From assembly GCF_051020985.1 (NCBI RefSeq), contig NC_135001.1:11339896-11403895 (forward strand): a stretch of DNA of 64,000 nucleotides, read 5' to 3'. Origin of the DNA: Nomia melanderi (lineage: Eukaryota; Arthropoda; Insecta; Hymenoptera; Halictidae). Below the pieces are notes generated by a model. The model had not been told where the DNA came from and searched no databases. It was given only the letters and a program-made list of their open reading frames with translations. Positions 37,905 through 50,089 of this stretch are shown piece by piece. The stretch's first letter is position 1, and each line of letters begins with the position of its first letter. The position numbers and the translations under genes are program-made.

Positions 37905-39770
37905 AAATACTAGCATGGATTTTCATATTGTTTATTATATTGATCTAATCTCTTAGGTCTGAAATTAATCTCTATTTGTCTCTAGGTATAGAATATTGTT
38001 TTAAAGAGAAAACCGAATTGAGTGTATTATATGCTAAAAAGAAGAAGGTGAGGGTATAAGAAGACTAAGGTGTGGGAAGTGGATGGAAGTTATTGTAAAC
38101 TGGCGAGGAGGATCGGAGAAGGTGTAGGGAGGAGTGAGGGTGTATTCGTGAGGTCGAGAGTCAGAAGATAAAGGAGCGAAGAAATGAGCAAAAAGAAGGG
38201 AGAGAATGAAAAGGGAATATTGTGGAAGAATAAGGAAGTGGAAACAGAATACAGGTGCGTTCCACGAGTTGTCAGGCCATAGATGTTTCAACGGTTACAG
38301 TTCAAAGTTTAAAACATGCATCGTTTGTATTTTCTTCATTCGAATTAATCTTTTCTTGCAATAATTTTATTGCGAAAAAACTGTTACTTACTGTAAATTT
38401 CTTGGGATAATACATACACGACATACATCGATGATATAAGGATTATGTAAGATAAACTTTACTTTATAACAAACAGAAAAACAGTAAAAAGCAGTAAAAA
38501 ATCTGATAATTAAGGCACGATGAACTATTACCATTACAGTAATTAGATCGAAGGTCAAGAGAACTAGATATTCTCTATGGAATAAAATACATTTGATAAG
38601 AAGAATCGTAGAATCTAGAATCATTTCAAAGTCCGTTTGAACTGTAGTCATTTTTTGATTAATATAGATAGAAAATGGTAACGAGAATCGAAAAAAAGAG
38701 AATTATTTCGAGCAGACGTATCCGGTTCACAGAACCGTTCGTTTAACACAAATAGAACGATGATATTACGAGTCACAAAAGAAACAATTGTGACAAAAAT
38801 TCTTACAATGCCAGATAACGTGTCCACAATTACGTCTGCAAACATAAAGACACTGCTACTTTCTGCAACCGGAAATTGCAAGACGAGCTAGTCGTGGCTG
38901 CTTCGCGAAGCCAGCAAACACGAACGTAACGAGGCAAAACAGCACCCAATAAAATCCATTATCCATCCCTTTCATGCTCTCATCAGGAAATAACAACTGC
39001 ACTGATAAATGAATCCAAAGAAACTAGTTGCTCCCGAACAAGAGTTCAAGAAACCTATCAAAAGTGCAAACGAGAAAATAATATATCGGCTTTGAAGAAA
39101 ACGTCTGTCTATGTAAAGGGCTGAGTGTAGCATAAGTACCTTCTCCCAATCCATCTGCGACTTAGAATTTCTCCTTTTTCGTGTCATGCCTGTATTTCTT
39201 CGCTTAAATAGTTTCAATGAAAATTTAAAGTCAGGAAAATAACAAGAAAAATTTATAATAATTTTTATTTAGTTAACCAGTCAGTAGAAAAGGACAAAAA
39301 TCTGATACTTATTCTACATCTACATTTACTCTAAAGGTAAACGATTAACAATAGACAAGTAATATTCCATTTGTATAAAAAATAAACAAATAACATTTAG
39401 ATTTATCGAATTCAGTTGAAAATTCTCACCACGACTCTGATTCGTTATTATAGGAGATTAGATTAAAATTACTTATACAAATCAAAGCATTTCTATTTTC
39501 AATAAATATTAAACACAATGAAACGCCTCTATAGCGGCAGTATAGCTAAATATTTAAGCACAGCTCAGAAGTATAGTACATCTGAGGAACCACGCGGTGC
39601 AAAATAAAATAAACGAAAATATAATAGTCAAGAACATAAGCAATGAGTAAATAGATAAAACAGATTACGCCGCGGCCAGTCAAAATGTCATACAGTGTCT
39701 CATCATCCCCCCCATTAATGTAAACACAAGGCAACAAGAACGGAGAAAAGCTTAATTTTATTTATCAGCT
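37905..39770. other. AT-rich non-coding stretch
   Basis: Purine-rich plus strand at 38030-38240 explains the Pro/Ser/Phe-rich minus frame 38034-38291. No gene recognised. Confidence 0.45.
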
Positions 39771-39774
39771 GGTC

Positions 39775-40233
39775 AGCAGCCAGCCTGGCTGCGCTCGCAG
39801 ACTCGCGACTATTGCTCGCTTCTCAGGAGTGACAGAGGGAGGAAGACGGCGGTCGCGGATGGCGAGGGGCGCTGCGGAGGAGGAGGGTGTGCGCGGACCA
39901 GGCCAGACTCTCGGTTCTTCGATTCTCTCCTCGGCATCGAATGGTTCGGGGAACGGCGGAAGAATGCATCCATCGGATGCATCGGTGCAACAGCAACAAC
40001 GGCGAACAGCGCGTTTCTTACGAGGCCTTTTTTCCTGTACCGGCGTCTCTTTCTCCGTTAGGGGTCTTTCTCTCTTTCTCTGGCCGGTCGCGCGAGCGTC
40101 CGGCCCCATTAGCAGTTGGACGAGCCATCATTCAATAATGCCTCTCAATGCCTGTGCGACCGTGTCCCTCGGTCGTCCGTGTGCGCAGGCCGCGCGTGTC
40201 GTTGCACAGCCGAGAATCGGTGCACCAGTTTTA
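39775..40233. promoter_or_regulatory. GC-rich island, non-coding
   Basis: CpG-rich, with plus frames 39829-40386 and 39887-40138 and minus frame 39765-40109. The longest runs straight into the foldback element at 40234, which argues against it being a gene. Confidence 0.3.
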
Positions 40234-40483
40234 GGGCCTATGCACACGAGCGACGCGATGCCACTGCGATTGCTTTCGGGTAACAGAGGAACGAAGTTCT
40301 TCTGTCTCGCGAGAAAAGGATGGGAGAACTTTACGTCTCGGTTCTTCCAAAACCGAACAGCGTCATCGCTAAGTAACGTTCTCTGATTCTTTTTTGCGAG
40401 ACAAAGGAATCTCGTTTCTCTGTTGCCCCAAAACAATCGCTGTGGTATCGTAACAGTGACGCATCGCTCGTGTGCATAGGCCC
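40234..40483. mobile_element. Foldback MITE, PIF/Harbinger type, 250 bp
   Basis: The ends are long inverted repeats: GGGCCTATGCACACGAGCGA at the left and the same 20 bases read inward from the right. Similarity continues, diverged, for about 100 bp into each arm (both include GCGATTG and CAGAGGAACGA/CAGAGAAACGA). The flanks are TTA on each side (40231-40233 and 40484-40486), a 3-bp target duplication as made by PIF/Harbinger transposases. No transposase inside. Confidence 0.75.
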
Positions 40484-40487
40484 TTAA

Positions 40488-40726
40488 CACGTTGACTGCC
40501 ACGGTGGTCACCGGTTACGGAGCTTCCAAATTGCTTGAAAACAATTACAATAAGAAAATTGATATTGGATCAAAATATTTAGTAACACGAGAAGGTAGAT
40601 AATAGTGTAATATGAATACTGTAACACCAAAACATTAATAATTATATTTAATACTATTTTCCTGTATTATAAGGAAGTAAATCTTACTATAACAAAACGC
40701 TTGAAATTCTCGTGGCAGTCAACGTG
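40488..40726 (+). mobile_element. TTAA family A MITE, intact, 239 bp
   Basis: Flanked by perfect TTAA (40484-40487 and 40727-40730). The terminal inverted repeats are identical over 16 bases, CACGTTGACTGCCACG. The interior is AT-rich with no frame. Diverged relatives lie at 16362 and, reversed, at 49391. Its left TTAA overlaps the TTA duplication of the neighbouring foldback element. Confidence 0.8.
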
Positions 40727-40929
40727 TTAACTGGCGAACACTCGCGGATCAAATTTGGACACCGCGCATGGGGCGGGCCTAGGTTTAGGTGTCCGAATCG
40801 ACGCCTACGGACACTTTGTCGACATTTTCAGGGAAACATACCCTCTCCGTATCTACTTTTACCTGTTTGTATCGAATACTGCATAACTACTCAGGTATAC
40901 AGTCTCGGGCAGCTCCTTGATTAGAGATA

Positions 40930-42280
40930 GTGGGGAACGCTGTTTTTCAGCTACTAGTGTGAGGAGAGTAAGTTAGATACCTATATTTAAGTGTTTATAT
41001 CTAAGGTGCCCATATATTGGGCGAAATGAATATTTGGTTTTCAACGGTTCCTTAATGTACGTAAATTGTGATTAATTTATGTACGTAATTGTAAAAAGGT
41101 AAGTATTGTTCGCGCGTGATATCAATTTGCGCGGTTCGAATTTAGCAACAGCGAATAATATTTACTTTAATTTTCTGGAATGTCGTTATTGGTATTCTTT
41201 TGCGAAGTCGTGGGGAATGAATATGTGTTTGTAAAACTTACATAAGGTTTTTCTCCAATTTCTTTTGTAGCGACAGATTCTATTTACGCGATTTTTACTT
41301 GCGCGACAGAAACCCGCGTGGAATGGATATTCCGTGTAAATAGAGGAACAGTTGTACATTTTTTACATGACGAACTATATTTTTCGGAGTTTGTTTCCTA
41401 CTTGTTTTATTCCGTATTATCAGATGGAAAATAATACGATTCGCCTCGATTTGCTATGCTTATCAGACGATATCGGATGTTTTGTTTATAACATTATAAT
41501 CATGAGTCATATAAGTATTACTTTGGGCTTCTGAAATATTCTTATCTTGTCGAAAGTACCATATGAAACCATAACCGAAGTAAATAACGTTAATACAAGT
41601 TTCAAAATAAAGAACTGGGAATACTTCGGACTAGAAAGGGTTAAAATGAACGAAAGCTAAAGAGGACAAATTCATATCCCTGTCTCTTTCACGGTACTTT
41701 CTGCGCTCGTGCTAACCTACCTCACGGGCACCACTATTGGGACATCGCCATAGTAAAGAAACATTTCTGATTGTAACTTGAACATGGATCTGGGAAGAAT
41801 ACTTCTGGCACTCTTGATCCTTTTCTTATTTTGACTGCTGGACTCAACTGTTAATATATCTACTACGTATAGACAAACCTTATATAAATACTTATTTGTT
41901 AATTGTCGAAATACATTTTCTAAATATCTTTATAGAAAATATTCCTTATCAATATAGTATATAGTCTCCATTTATTATACATAAATGTTTACATTCAGAT
42001 GATTCATTGATATAAAGCTTGTTTAAAGTATTTAACAATTACTTAAATATACAATATTGTGTAATTTATAATCTGTAAAGTACATACACTATATTTATAA
42101 TTTATGAAAAACATTTTTATATGATCAACAATATTATTTAGGAACAAAGGTTTTTAAGTATATAATTGTTCTAAAGTTCATAAACGAGATAAAACGGTGA
42201 TAGGATTACACATTACGGTTCAATGACGTAACAAAAATATTTGCTAGAGATTCTGTCATCGTGTTACAGTTCGACGATGA
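40930..42280. other. Non-coding stretch
   Basis: No gene. 41270-41360 has TTTACGCGATTTTTACTTGCGC and TAGAGGAACAGTTGTAC, the latter reminiscent of a pogo-like terminus, but the match is short. Confidence 0.4.
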
Positions 42281-42284
42281 GTTA

Positions 42285-42315
42285 CACTACCGCTCAAAAG
42301 TATCCGGACACTTGC
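42285..42315 (+). repeat. Left terminal inverted repeat of the Tc1-like element
   Basis: Pairs with 43901-43931; the single mismatch is at the fifth base (A here, G in the other end). Contains the CTCAAAAGTATCCGGACAC block typical of Tc1-like ends. Confidence 0.95.
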
Positions 42316-42706
42316 TTTTGTTCTATAAAACATAGTTTAACTTTGTACGAAAGGTATTTAGAATGGTTATATCAATTGTAATTATTATTGTAACCTTTTT
42401 GAGGTATCATAGCATAGTAGAATTAATTTTTATGTACAAATTATATAATGAGTATGCAGAAATAAAATTCCTGCACAGAAATACAAAATCTAATGGAACG
42501 ATCTCGACGCTTAAAAGAATCTCAAGTTCCACTTTGTTTCATCTCTATGGCGCAGAACGAGTTCATAGAGTTCTTCAATACGTATTAAGTGTCTGTAAAC
42601 TGTTGATTATATGTTTATGTTCTTTCGATAGAGATAAAAATGGAGGTAACGCTATGCACTCGCCAGCTTAGCTTTAGTTCGTCTGTAGCTTCTTTTCCAT
42701 GAAGAT

Positions 42707-43729
42707 ATGAATTCGAAACGAGAATTATCGATACAGAAACGTGCCAGTATCCTTACACTTGCAGAAGAAGGATATACAATTAGAGAAATTGCACTGCGTC
42801 AGAAAATTGCGAAGTCAACAGTACATGACACTATTAAAAAGTATGCAACAAGTAAAGATTGCTCATCAAAAAACAGAACAGGACGACCAGAAAAAACTAC
42901 AAAATCCGAAGACCGATTTATCGAAACCATAAGTAAACGTAACAGACGTCTTACTGCATCAGAAATCACTGCGTAAGTTAATAGGACAAGGCAAGATCCC
43001 ATCAGCGTGGCGACGGTCAAACGGCGGCTAGTGAATGTTGGTCTCCGTGGATGTGTGGCTGTTAAAAAACCACTTTTAAGACCAATAAATAAGAGAAAAC
43101 GATACAATTGGGCAAAAGAACACAAAGATTGGACAATCTCAAATTGGGAAAACGTGTTATGGACGGATGAGTCCAAGTTCGAAGTTTTTGGCAGCAAAAG
43201 ACGTCAGTTAGTTCGCAGAAAACCCAACGAAAAACTCTTAGACGATTGTGTAGTGCCAACGGTGAAGCATGGGGGTAGTTCGGTTATTGTGTGGGGTTGT
43301 CTTGGCAAAAATATGGCGGGTGATATAGTCAAAATAGACGGCATATTACGCAAGGAACAATATTTAAACATTTTAATTGAACACACTGTGCCCTCCGGTA
43401 GTAGGTTAATAGGATCAAATTTTATATTTATGCAGGACAATGATCCTAAACACACACCTAAATTGTGTAAAAACTATTTAGAGGCATTAGAGAAAGAAAA
43501 ACTACTAAAAATTATGCAATGGCCACCACAATCCCCGGACCTCAACCCCATTGAAAAATTATGGGATGAATTGGAAAGAAAAGTGCGTGAAAAGTGCCCA
43601 ACATCGCAAAAGGACTTATGGAAGTGTTTGCAAGAAACGTGGAAAGAGATTTCCACAGAAACAATGAAGAAACTGGTAGAAAGATTGCCAAGATTAGTGC
43701 AAGCGGTAATATCTAACCGCGGTGGATAA
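42707..43729 (+). pseudogene. Tc1-like transposase with one in-frame stop
   Basis: Cut-and-paste transposase that would bind the element ends and move it into TA sites in the nucleus. The frame spans 340 codons, the usual Tc1 length, from ATG at 42707 to the stop at 43727. A single TAA at codon 90 (42974-42976) splits it into 42707-42976 and 42977-43729, in the same frame; a C-to-T change from CAA is the simplest cause. Residues about 10-50 form the helix-turn-helix; GRP at 59-61 is the GRPR-like linker. Catalytic residues visible: D154 in WTDES, D244 in QDNDPKHT, E283 in PDLNPIEKLW. There are 38 residues between D244 and E283, against 34 in classical Tc1. C-terminal part (to RGG) is present. 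Downstream ATG at 43007 could start an N-truncated product, which would lack DNA binding. Confidence 0.9.
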
Positions 43730-43900
43730 GTCGATGAATCTCGTATTTAATTTTAGTGTAGTATTGGTAAGTTCCACAGACGTAATTTTTAATTTAAAAC
43801 GTTAGATATTTAATGAGAAATTAGAAATTTTATAAAAAAACGGTTTTAGTCACTATTTTAGGCACTAACATAAAATTTATGCAACGTTAATACATATTTC

Positions 43901-43931
43901 GCAAGTGTCCGGATACTTTTGAGCGGCAGTG
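43901..43931 (-). repeat. Right terminal inverted repeat of the Tc1-like element
   Basis: Reverse complement of 42285-42315 with one difference, followed by TA (43932-43933). Confidence 0.95.
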
Positions 43932-43934
43932 TAC

Positions 43935-46900
43935 ATCATGAATACAGTGACTTCGGCTTGTCCGCCGATCGCCAGGCAACCGTCAAAGAATGTTATGTAT
44001 ACATCCAGGCTCTGCGATTTAATTCGTCATCCGAACTCTGAATGACTGACAATGCAGGCACGCGATTGACGGTGAAATTACAGGCCTCGCATTATGTATC
44101 TTAATTTATAAAATATAAAGTAACTTAGTTCTAATAACTAGAACATTTTCATATTATTAGGTATTTTTAATAACGTTAATATTTATGTATTCTTTTAAAA
44201 TATTAAACTAACACAATTATTGAATATAGTTAAAGAAAGTATGAAAGTTAGTTTAGAAATTCAAATTAAGTCTTAATATCAGTAAGGATACTCAACGTTC
44301 CACACAAAGAAACGTATGTCAATTTATTTAAACATACTCACTCACACATATAACAATTATTAACATTGATTACAATTAATGAATATTTCATTATAATTAT
44401 TAACGATGCCATAAGACGAAACTAGTAAAGAGACTTCAGTTCCTTATGTTAACTCGAATCTTTAATAATGTAATTATAAAAATAAAATTAGGATAAATAG
44501 TTCTTTCTATGGAATATTACGTAAAGTACCACATCTTAGGTTTTTTATATATCTATTCGTATTATATGTATTTTACGCAGTTGTGCATATTTAAGTTTCA
44601 AGTTACAAACTTTTATATTGATATTTGTATTATATATAATAAATAATTTATATACATATATATAATACGAACATTTAAATTATATATATTGTACGAATAT
44701 TCTCTTGATCGAAACAACGATTTGTTTTGTATTTCGTATATAGCTAAATCTCTTATACGCCCGGTTGCATGATTTATCATGCTGCTTAAGTCTTTCATAT
44801 TCATCACTTTGACACTTTGGCACGTGCGTAACCGGTTCTCGTGTGTGTCGTTTTTCGACAAATTTCGTGAAAGTCACTGTGAAACAGTTTCGGTGAATTA
44901 CGACGTGAGAATTGAAAATGGCGGGTAGACATTACTCGTACAATTTTCTGATCACGTCCATATGATACGTACATTTTATTCGATTAATTAAATCGTCGAA
45001 AAGCTTTTCAAATTAGCGAACAAACTAATGAAAAAAGATTTCTTTATTGTTTTATCGCATTATATTAACGTTTCGAGGATCATAGTTTTAAATTCTTTAA
45101 ACCTGAAGGGACAAAGGTTGATTTATTTAACAATCTTTTACCTATAATATTTAATAAGTATACAAATAAAATTCAATAATTGAATAATTTGTACATACAA
45201 CAGCTTACGTTTAAAAATAAGTCGGGTAGTAATCCTAGGAGTATAAATAAAACAGTGCAAAGTTGAATAGTTCTATCATCTAATTTATTTTAAATGTGAG
45301 ACTTTGCACAAGAAGCTCAGTATTTAATGTTATTTTTATTTTGTGTTTCGTTAAATATTTTATTTATATTCATTGTCAAATAATTTATGTGAAAAGTCAA
45401 AAAACGAACCGTCCTCAACTTCTTCATTTATTTTTCACATTATAGTGTGGAACAATTTGAGAAAGAATACCGCTGTCATGGTTCATTCAGATCGTTAATC
45501 ATCGTCTTGTCTGTGGTGGAAAGATGTAAGTAGGTCAACATACGATGAGGTTCATTAGAGTTAATTGTAATATCCTTATGGGAAAACAGAGCCCTTTTAA
45601 GGTGGCATTTCTAAGAAATTGTCGTGATGCTCGGGAAAAGTGGAAAAAATTGTTAAGTATACTGAAAATTCATCAGTAGAATGATTTAATCAGTTCTTAC
45701 TATTAAATTAATACTTCAAATATTTGCTCCGACAAATTTTGGAAATTTATTATTAATATTTTATATTTGATACTAGTACACTAAAATGACACGTTAGATA
45801 TTATTAATAACTAAATGAACATACTATCCTTTTATCAGAGTGTACTTTTTCACCTAATAATAAATCCTGATAAATATTACTACTAAAAAAGACTATCTCA
45901 AATATTCATTAGATTTCAGGAATTTGTAGAAAATTACATTTTTACAGAAATATTTGAAAAGACTGGAGGTAAGGAAACTTTTTTACAAGATGAACAAGAA
46001 AATGAAATTTCATTAAATTCTATTGAATGTATTATATGTTTAACAAAATATTATAAAAATTTAATAAGTTTGCTAGATAGCTGATTTAACATTTGAATTT
46101 GTAGTTTAATATTCGGAGAAAAATGTGATTTTATCGATAAAAGTGAATGTAATAAATGTTGCCAAGTAACTAATTAAGTAGATAATATAATTTAAAATGC
46201 TTTTTGAAAGTAAAAATATTTTCATTTCTATGTTCGTACCATAAATACGTGTCAGGCTAAGTAGCCTTGGCAAACTACTTTCCACTGAAAACTCGAGCAA
46301 ACCGACTTTCTTTGATTTTATCACTAACGACATTACACAAAAGCGTGGTCAGATCTCGAAATTTGCAAAACGCAATAAGACATATGTGTACATATTAAAT
46401 AAATCCAATTGTGCAATGACGAAACGAGAAACAGTTAACAGGTATATGTATAATAAAAGGATACATATAAAAATTGTTCAAAACCATGTTCCCAATAAGA
46501 TATTTTAAGATCATAAAAATCGATGATACCACAGCACATCGGCAGATTAACCAAAAATACAAAACATTTCATTATTATAAAAGAATGCAACAGCGGGTTA
46601 CACGAGAACCCAAATAAATTTTATACGAAGCAATCATCCAATCGCGTGATATTTGGCGTCGCACCCCATGTGTAAAAGCTTCTCGAGCAGATGGGACAAA
46701 TGTAAGTACGAAGAGGAGGGACGGTACAAGTTCGATTAGCGAAGACGAGCGAGGATTAACGAGCAACGATTATCGGGACTGTTTAGTCTGATGCAAATAC
46801 GGGACGATTGCATCCGTCAATACGAGATAGAGGTTCGAGGCCATCTTGAGAGTGACCAGAAGAGCTCCGGGTATACTGACAGAGATACTCAAGGTACGAC

Positions 46901-47245
46901 ACGGCAACAAGTGGTGCTCCACGCACCGCTAGGTCAACACTGTCTCCGTATTCCCGTTCCCGCGGAACGATGGGCTTACCTTTCGCGAGGCAACTTCTGT
47001 GACATTATACTTCGAGCACCACTTAAATCTATCCGTCAAACACCGTCGCGAACGGTCCGCCGAAAGCAAACGTCGCGTCGCGTCGTGTTGCATGACTTCT
47101 TCGCTGACATTTTAACCTGAATGTAGTTTAAGGGGGAAGAGGAGGGAAACAAAGTTAAAGAAGAAGTAGGATGTTTGCTTAAGGAAGTATTCTACTTCGG
47201 GCAGTTGGATTGGAAGAGCGTTTTCGGGAATTTTCTTGAAATTCG
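43935..47245. other. AT-rich non-coding stretch
   Basis: TA-rich microsatellite sequence at 44625-44695. The plus frame at 46791-47120 lies in a short GC-richer patch and has no domain I recognise. No gene called. Confidence 0.45.
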
Positions 47246-47250
47246 AGCAT

Positions 47251-47526
47251 TTTTTTTGCTTCGTTCTGGTTTCTCATTAGTTAATGGTAGATTTAAGGAC
47301 ATTTGATATGTAATTTGTTGTACTGTTCCGTAGAAAAGTTGATATTCATTCATTTAACATGCAACTTAACGAGAAATCATACATAGATGAAGGATCAAAG
47401 TTCTTTTAGTTTCAATATTTCACATATTGACGAATTATACAAAGCTTAATATTAAATATTAAATTTTATAATTCTGTATGTGACGAATGAAGTGGCCACT
47501 GAGAGTGGTCATTGGAGTGCAAAAGG
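47251..47526 (-). mobile_element. TTAA family C MITE, reverse copy
   Basis: The right end GGAGTGCAAAAGGTTAA (TTAA 47527-47530) is the reverse of the left end of the 24957 copy. From about 47400 to 47526 the sequence aligns with the reverse complement of 24957-25080 (TTTCAATATTTC, ATTGACG, TATACAA, AATATTAAA, CTGTATG, GAGTGCAAA). The left end near 47251 (TTTTTTTGCTTCGTTCTGGT) is diverged. Confidence 0.65.
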
Positions 47527-47699
47527 TTAACTTCCTACAGTACGTATATTTTCAAATATGTCACAACTTCCGAAGAACCCTTCGAATAACCACAAGTGAC
47601 CTATCATCTCTATTCAAAACCGTTCTTTCATTTTCAAGAAACCATACCCGCTCTCCCCAAAACGGACCGTTGACCATTTAAGTTCGAAAGGAATAAATT

Positions 47700-48010
47700 T
47701 AAAGAAATTTATCGACAAAGTGATTCGATGCGATTAAAGAACGCGTTTATTCCGCCGTTGAAAAGAAGAAGGACAAGATGCCGACGGAGCAGAGCTTCGA
47801 GCGACTCAGCAGTCGTTATTTTGAACGTTGGGGCTCCTGGATAATTGATAGCGGAATGCTAATAACCTGGACGAGCCACGGATTATAATAAGTTTCTTGT
47901 GTGTCGTTTCTTGCGCTTGCTACTGTTCCCGCCAGCGCTGTCACAATCGATTCCACCGCCAGCTTATCACGCCGATGCTAATTAATCGACGAGAATCTGG
48001 GTGAATGAGA
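47700..48010. promoter_or_regulatory. GC-moderate conserved-looking block
   Basis: Mixed GC-rich sequence with GATAATTGATAG, GCTAATAACC and CTAATTAATCG motifs. No open frame of note. Confidence 0.25.
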
Positions 48011-49390
48011 ACAAATGGCGAAGCACTTTTTCATGATACCCCTTGGTGTGTAATTCCGAGCCATTATACGGTCTTTAACTTCAACCAGGTCTTATTGGAT
48101 TCTTCGTATCTTGGTTCCAAAAGTTTATCTGATCACGACTGTTTATTTAGATCAATATATTATACCAAATGAAAAAATGTAGAAAGGTACCAATTTGATT
48201 TTTCAACCATTTCAACATTCAACATACTGCGATCGGTCATATGACCGGTATTCTAATTTGGTTCAAAATTCTGCATTTTCTTTCAACCATTTAACTCGAT
48301 ATGATTACTCGGTTTTCCAATTTCTGTTTTTCCTTTTGTTTCCACTAAGAAGAATTTATATTCTAACTTGGTTTACCTGTATTTTGCAGCCAATTATTTC
48401 GCCGGTTACGGTAGAAATTGGTTTATACAAAGTGCCGGTACGTTTAGTGTTAACAGTAAAAACACTCGTACAAGTTCTCTTATAACGTTGAACACACAAA
48501 TTTCTTTATAGTTCATATTTATGTCTATTATATAACAATATCTCGTTACATGTTCGTCACTGTGTTTTAACTGATTACAAAAATAAACTATTAAATTGAA
48601 ATGTTACTTAATAACAGATTTAATATTTTTTTCTAATAAGATACATCGACATCATAATAAATTAATTATTCATAGCTGGTTACTAAATTGCTGGTATTTG
48701 CTGTCATAAATAAACTCTGTATCCAGAAACCAGTTAATATTTTACCATGCTATAATTGGATCATGGTGAATACGGTAAAATTATCGACGTTGCTTCGCAA
48801 TCACTCCAAATGAAATTGAAACTCTTGCAAAACAATTTTCTGTATCACAGGGCAGAACGCACAATTTCTCGGAGGAAAAAGCTTCACCGACTACTTTCTT
48901 CTACTATCAATTTACTAAATTGCTGGATATGAACACTCCACGAATCGGCATCCATGTGGCGATTACATTTTTTTCTGGGCTCCAGCCCGGTAGATACAAT
49001 GTTATTATAGTTAAGATGTCTATTCTGTAATTTACACGGAACGGTGTACGATTTCGTGTAACTGACGCGACGATCGATCAACTTGATTGCGAGATCTAAT
49101 CGAGATAACCGTTTTCACGGGACGTTCTTGATCTCGAACGTACCATCCGGGGTTTTGAAAAAGCTGCGAAATTAGTTTGATGCCATGAAGGTGTTGGCAG
49201 AATTGATAGTTTTCGTCTTGCCTAAAATAGCATGACCCTAGTTGATGATAAACGTTGCCCGATACTGGCCGTGAAAAACGATTATAATGAAATAGTGATA
49301 ATGACGAGATAGAATTACTAATCTTTTCAATACTTTGAGTATCTGACCGTTTGAAGACAAACGAAAAATTGGAGTTTTAATAACGTTTAA

Positions 49391-49620
49391 CGGGTTGACT
49401 GTCACGGGAATTTTGGGGGTTTCATATATTAATTATTTACTATTCATTTATTATTAATATAAATTTATTATTAAGTATTTATTATCACAATTTTCGTGTT
49501 ACACTCGTATCTAACTTAGGCTATTAAATATTTTTCTTATACATTCGTTGTTTTACGTAATACAATCGTCTTCAGACAATTCGGAAGCGCCGGTCATTGG
49601 TGATCATCATGACAGGCAAC
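49391..49620 (-). mobile_element. TTAA family A MITE, reverse diverged copy
   Basis: Bounded by TTAA at 49387-49390 and TTAT at 49621-49624. The left end CGGGTTGACTGTCACGGG, and the right end read inward, GTTGCCTGTCATGATGATCA, match the family A termini. The inward right end continues CACCAATGACCGGCGCTTCC like the left interior of the 40488 copy (CACCGGTTACGGAGCTTCC). Confidence 0.65.
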
Positions 49621-49724
49621 TTATTGATGTTTTATTAAGAATGAAATAAAGATACGAAACAAAGTATATTTCAGTAGAATTCCTACAACTCCTCTGCATT
49701 AGATATTATAAATATATAATAAAA

Positions 49725-50045
49725 TAAGCATGCAATTCTTCCTTCCTTTTTCACAGCGAAACATTAATGACGAAATACTTTTACCGAGAACAGCTTCGAA
49801 AGAAATCATAGAGCAAGGGGATGAACAATTTTATGCAAACAAAAATTAATGATTCCTCAACGCGAGAAATAAACTCAAGTTTCTTTCCATTTCACTGTAT
49901 ATATTATCTTACTGTCTTACAAAAACGATCTCCCACTAATTCTATAAATTCCCAACTCAAAACTGATACGCTACTAATCAAATACGTACACTAATAGAAA
50001 CCTACGTAACTTAACGTTCAAATCAAACCGACGAAAACCATCGCG
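49725..50045 (+). repeat. Family E repeat, long copy 2 (pair with 56813-57085)
   Basis: Aligns with 56813-57085 through AAGCAT, TTCCTT, AAATCATA, CAAGGGGAT, TTTCCATTTCACTG, AAAACTGA, CTACTAATCAAA and CACTAATAGAAACCT. The CAAGGGG block is shared with copies at 25.4, 61.8 and 62.8 kb, where the similarity ends in TTAA. Here the similarity with 56.8 kb continues beyond it. Confidence 0.65.
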
Positions 50046-50089
50046 AGTCCACGTGATCGTCCAGAAAAGAATCCCTTCAACTTTTCTGA

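Larger units (their letters stand above)
42285..43931 (+). mobile_element. Tc1-like DNA transposon, 1647 bp, near-complete
   Basis: Terminal inverted repeats at 42285-42315 and 43901-43931 match at 30 of 31 positions; both begin CACT(A/G)CCGCTCAAAAGTAT. They are flanked by TA dinucleotides (42283-42284 and 43932-43933), the Tc1/mariner target site. The transposase frame sits between, with 391 bp before and about 170 bp after. The near-identity of the ends shows a recent insertion. No poly(A) tail or direct repeats beyond TA, as expected for cut-and-paste elements. Confidence 0.95.

Noticed and set aside
39829..40386. 185-aa plus frame
   Set aside because: Its last third is the left arm of the foldback element, and it has no domain.
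40128..40511. 127-aa minus frame
   Set aside because: Lies almost wholly in the foldback MITE and the start of the family A element.
42799..43656. Minus frames antisense to the transposase
   Set aside because: Shadows of the plus-strand transposase.
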